Origin: Candidatus Gastranaerophilales bacterium
GTDB taxonomy: Bacteria > Cyanobacteriota > Vampirovibrionia > Gastranaerophilales > Gastranaerophilaceae
Length of the DNA: 15,133 bases
Assembly: GCA_944324205.1 (NCBI GenBank)
Contig: CALUVK010000025.1
Location: 1 to 15,133, forward strand
Direction of reading: 5' to 3'
Shown: positions 14,055 to 15,133 of the stretch, piece after piece
Numbering within the stretch: the first letter of the stretch is position 1
How the letters are laid out: each line of letters begins with the position of its first letter
Made by a program: the position numbers and the translations under genes
The notes under the pieces: generated by a model
Told to the model about the DNA's origin: nothing
Seen by the model: the letters and a program-made list of their open reading frames with translations, nothing else
Databases searched by the model: none

Positions 14055-15133
14055 ATGAAATATATGGAAGTAAAAATTATTGGTGCTGGACTTGCAGGCT
14101 CTGAAGCAGCATTGCAGTTAGCAAAAAGAGGTATAAAAGTTAAATTATATGAAATGCGTCCTTATAAAACTACAGGTGCGCATGTTACCGGTGATTGTGC
14201 AGAGTTTGTCTGTTCTAACAGTCTCGGTTCATCCGATATTCTGAATGCCAGCGGACTTCTTAAAAAAGAGATGGAAATCTTAGGTGGAGAGCTTATTAAA
14301 ATAGCTTATGAAAACTCCGTTCCTGCTGGAAACGCTTTGGCAATAGCAAGAGAAGATTTTTCAAGAGCCGTTACCAAAATGATTGAAGAAAATCCTAATA
14401 TTGAACTTATTAGGGAAGAGATTATAGAAATCCCAGACTGGAACGTAATTATAGCTTCCGGCCCGCTTACGAGTGATAAATTCGCTGATGCGATAAAAGA
14501 TTTTACAGAGGAAGAGCATCTTTCGTTTTTTGATGCAATAGCTCCAATTGTAGAAGTTGACTCCATCAACTTTGATAAAGCATTCTGGGCCTCAAGATAT
14601 GATAAGGGGGAAGCCTCATATATTAATTGTCCGATGAATAAAAAAGAGTACGAAAACTTCTATAATATATTAATCAATGCTCCCAGAATAGAGCAGCACG
14701 ATATCGATAAACATTCAAAATTCTTTGAATCTTGCCTGCCGGTTGAAGTTCTGGCTTCAAGAGGAATCGATACTCTGCGTTTCGGACCTATGAAACCCGT
14801 AGGACTCATTGATAAAAGAACCGGAACAGAAAATTATGCCGTAGTCCAGCTAAGGCAGGATAATTCGGCAAAAACTCTATTTAATCTCGTCGGGTTTCAG
14901 ACAAATTTAAAATGGGGTGCGCAAAAAGAGCTTGTACATTCAATTCCCGGCTTAGAAAACGCAAATATTGTCCGATACGGTGTAATGCACAGAAACACCT
15001 TTATAAACAGCTCCCAAATCCTTAACCAGACTCTTGAAACCAGAAAAAGAGAAGGACTCTTCTTTGCCGGACAAATCACCGGAACAGAGGGTTACACAGA
15101 ATCCATTGCAACCGGCATGCTAGCCGGAATTAA
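14055..15133 (+). CDS. trmFO: TrmFO, folate/FAD-dependent tRNA (uracil-54) C5-methyltransferase, 5' part
   Basis: The frame stays open to the right edge, giving about 359 residues of a family of about 435-440. TrmFO makes the T-loop ribothymidine of tRNA using methylenetetrahydrofolate and FADH2. Evidence: the FAD-binding IIGAGLAGSEAALQLA near the N-terminus; the EFVCSNSLGS segment with the catalytic cysteine (C53 counted from ATG 14055, the same number as in B. subtilis); YINCPMNKKEY with the second conserved cysteine; and the GidA/TrmFO block FAGQITGTEGYTESIATGMLAG at the edge. The usual S-N-S-L-R has Gly in place of Arg. ATG 14055 is chosen for its spacing to the -10 box and the cysteine numbering; ATG 14064 is possible. 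It is divergent from the secreted-protein gene. Confidence 0.95.
   Translation, partial: MKYMEVKIIGAGLAGSEAALQLAKRGIKVKLYEMRPYKTTGAHVTGDCAEFVCSNSLGSSDILNASGLLKKEMEILGGELIKIAYENSVPAGNALAIAREDFSRAVTKMIEENPNIELIREEIIEIPDWNVIIASGPLTSDKFADAIKDFTEEEHLSFFDAIAPIVEVDSINFDKAFWASRYDKGEASYINCPMNKKEYENFYNILINAPRIEQHDIDKHSKFFESCLPVEVLASRGIDTLRFGPMKPVGLIDKRTGTENYAVVQLRQDNSAKTLFNLVGFQTNLKWGAQKELVHSIPGLENANIVRYGVMHRNTFINSSQILNQTLETRKREGLFFAGQITGTEGYTESIATGMLAGI

Noticed and set aside
1..15133. tRNA, rRNA, CRISPR, insertion sequence or prophage signals
   Set aside because: No cloverleaf-like TTC-loop sequences, repeat arrays, transposase motifs or terminal inverted repeats were found on reading through; intergenic spaces are all under about 110 bases.

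Overview
This is a contiguous, A+T-rich bacterial chromosome segment with dense, operon-like gene packing and no visible mobile elements, tRNA/rRNA genes or CRISPR. A Gram-negative envelope is implied by an MlaE/MlaF/MlaD lipid-transport cassette and a TonB-C-domain protein. The low GC, the cyanobacteria-like long MlaD, frequent TTG starts, a TrmFO-type tRNA methylase and the N-terminal style of one protein (PLKADTV-x-FKG after a short polar leader) together suggest a non-photosynthetic relative of Cyanobacteria, i.e. Vampirovibrionia/Melainabacteria, order Gastranaerophilales. That assignment is an inference from memory of such genomes, about 0.6 confident.

Layout. (1) 1-702 (+): 3' part of an amidohydrolase-family gene, convergent with (2) 719-2191 (-): a Na+/alanine-type symporter (AGCS family). 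(3) 2286-3953 (+): smpB, a MerR-like/coiled-coil protein and a CxxxCxxCC cysteine-cluster protein, nearly abutting and probably one operon. (4) 9615 down to 3981 (-): a lipid-trafficking operon in transcription order mlaE, mlaF, mlaD, two tandem PlsC-type acyltransferases, then a divergent RelA/SpoT-fold protein. (5) 9688-12018 (+): bifunctional mannose-1-phosphate guanylyltransferase/mannose-6-phosphate isomerase, then a receiver-like/GGDEF protein with its own promoter and a hairpin terminator. (6) 13944 down to 12050 (-): a small secreted protein, pncC (CinA C-terminal domain) and a secreted TonB-C/TPR protein. (7) 14055 to the right edge (+): 5' part of trmFO.

How the parts fit. The central block combines retrograde or anterograde phospholipid transport (Mla) with two acyltransferases, so it looks like a membrane-lipid homeostasis unit. 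A protein with the main sequence landmarks of (p)ppGpp synthetases lies at its end. The other genes are housekeeping (trans-translation, tRNA methylation, sugar nucleotide synthesis, NMN deamidation) or unknown envelope proteins.

The points most worth a second look are: the atypical RelA/SpoT-like protein with its odd N-terminal tag; the second acyltransferase, which lacks the usual EGTR; a GGDEF protein with a GDEEF signature but an intact RxxD inhibition site; a TonB-C domain placed ahead of TPR-like helices with almost no linker; and several genes without a Shine-Dalgarno whose start codon falls at the predicted transcription start, suggesting leaderless or very short-leader mRNAs alongside Shine-Dalgarno genes.
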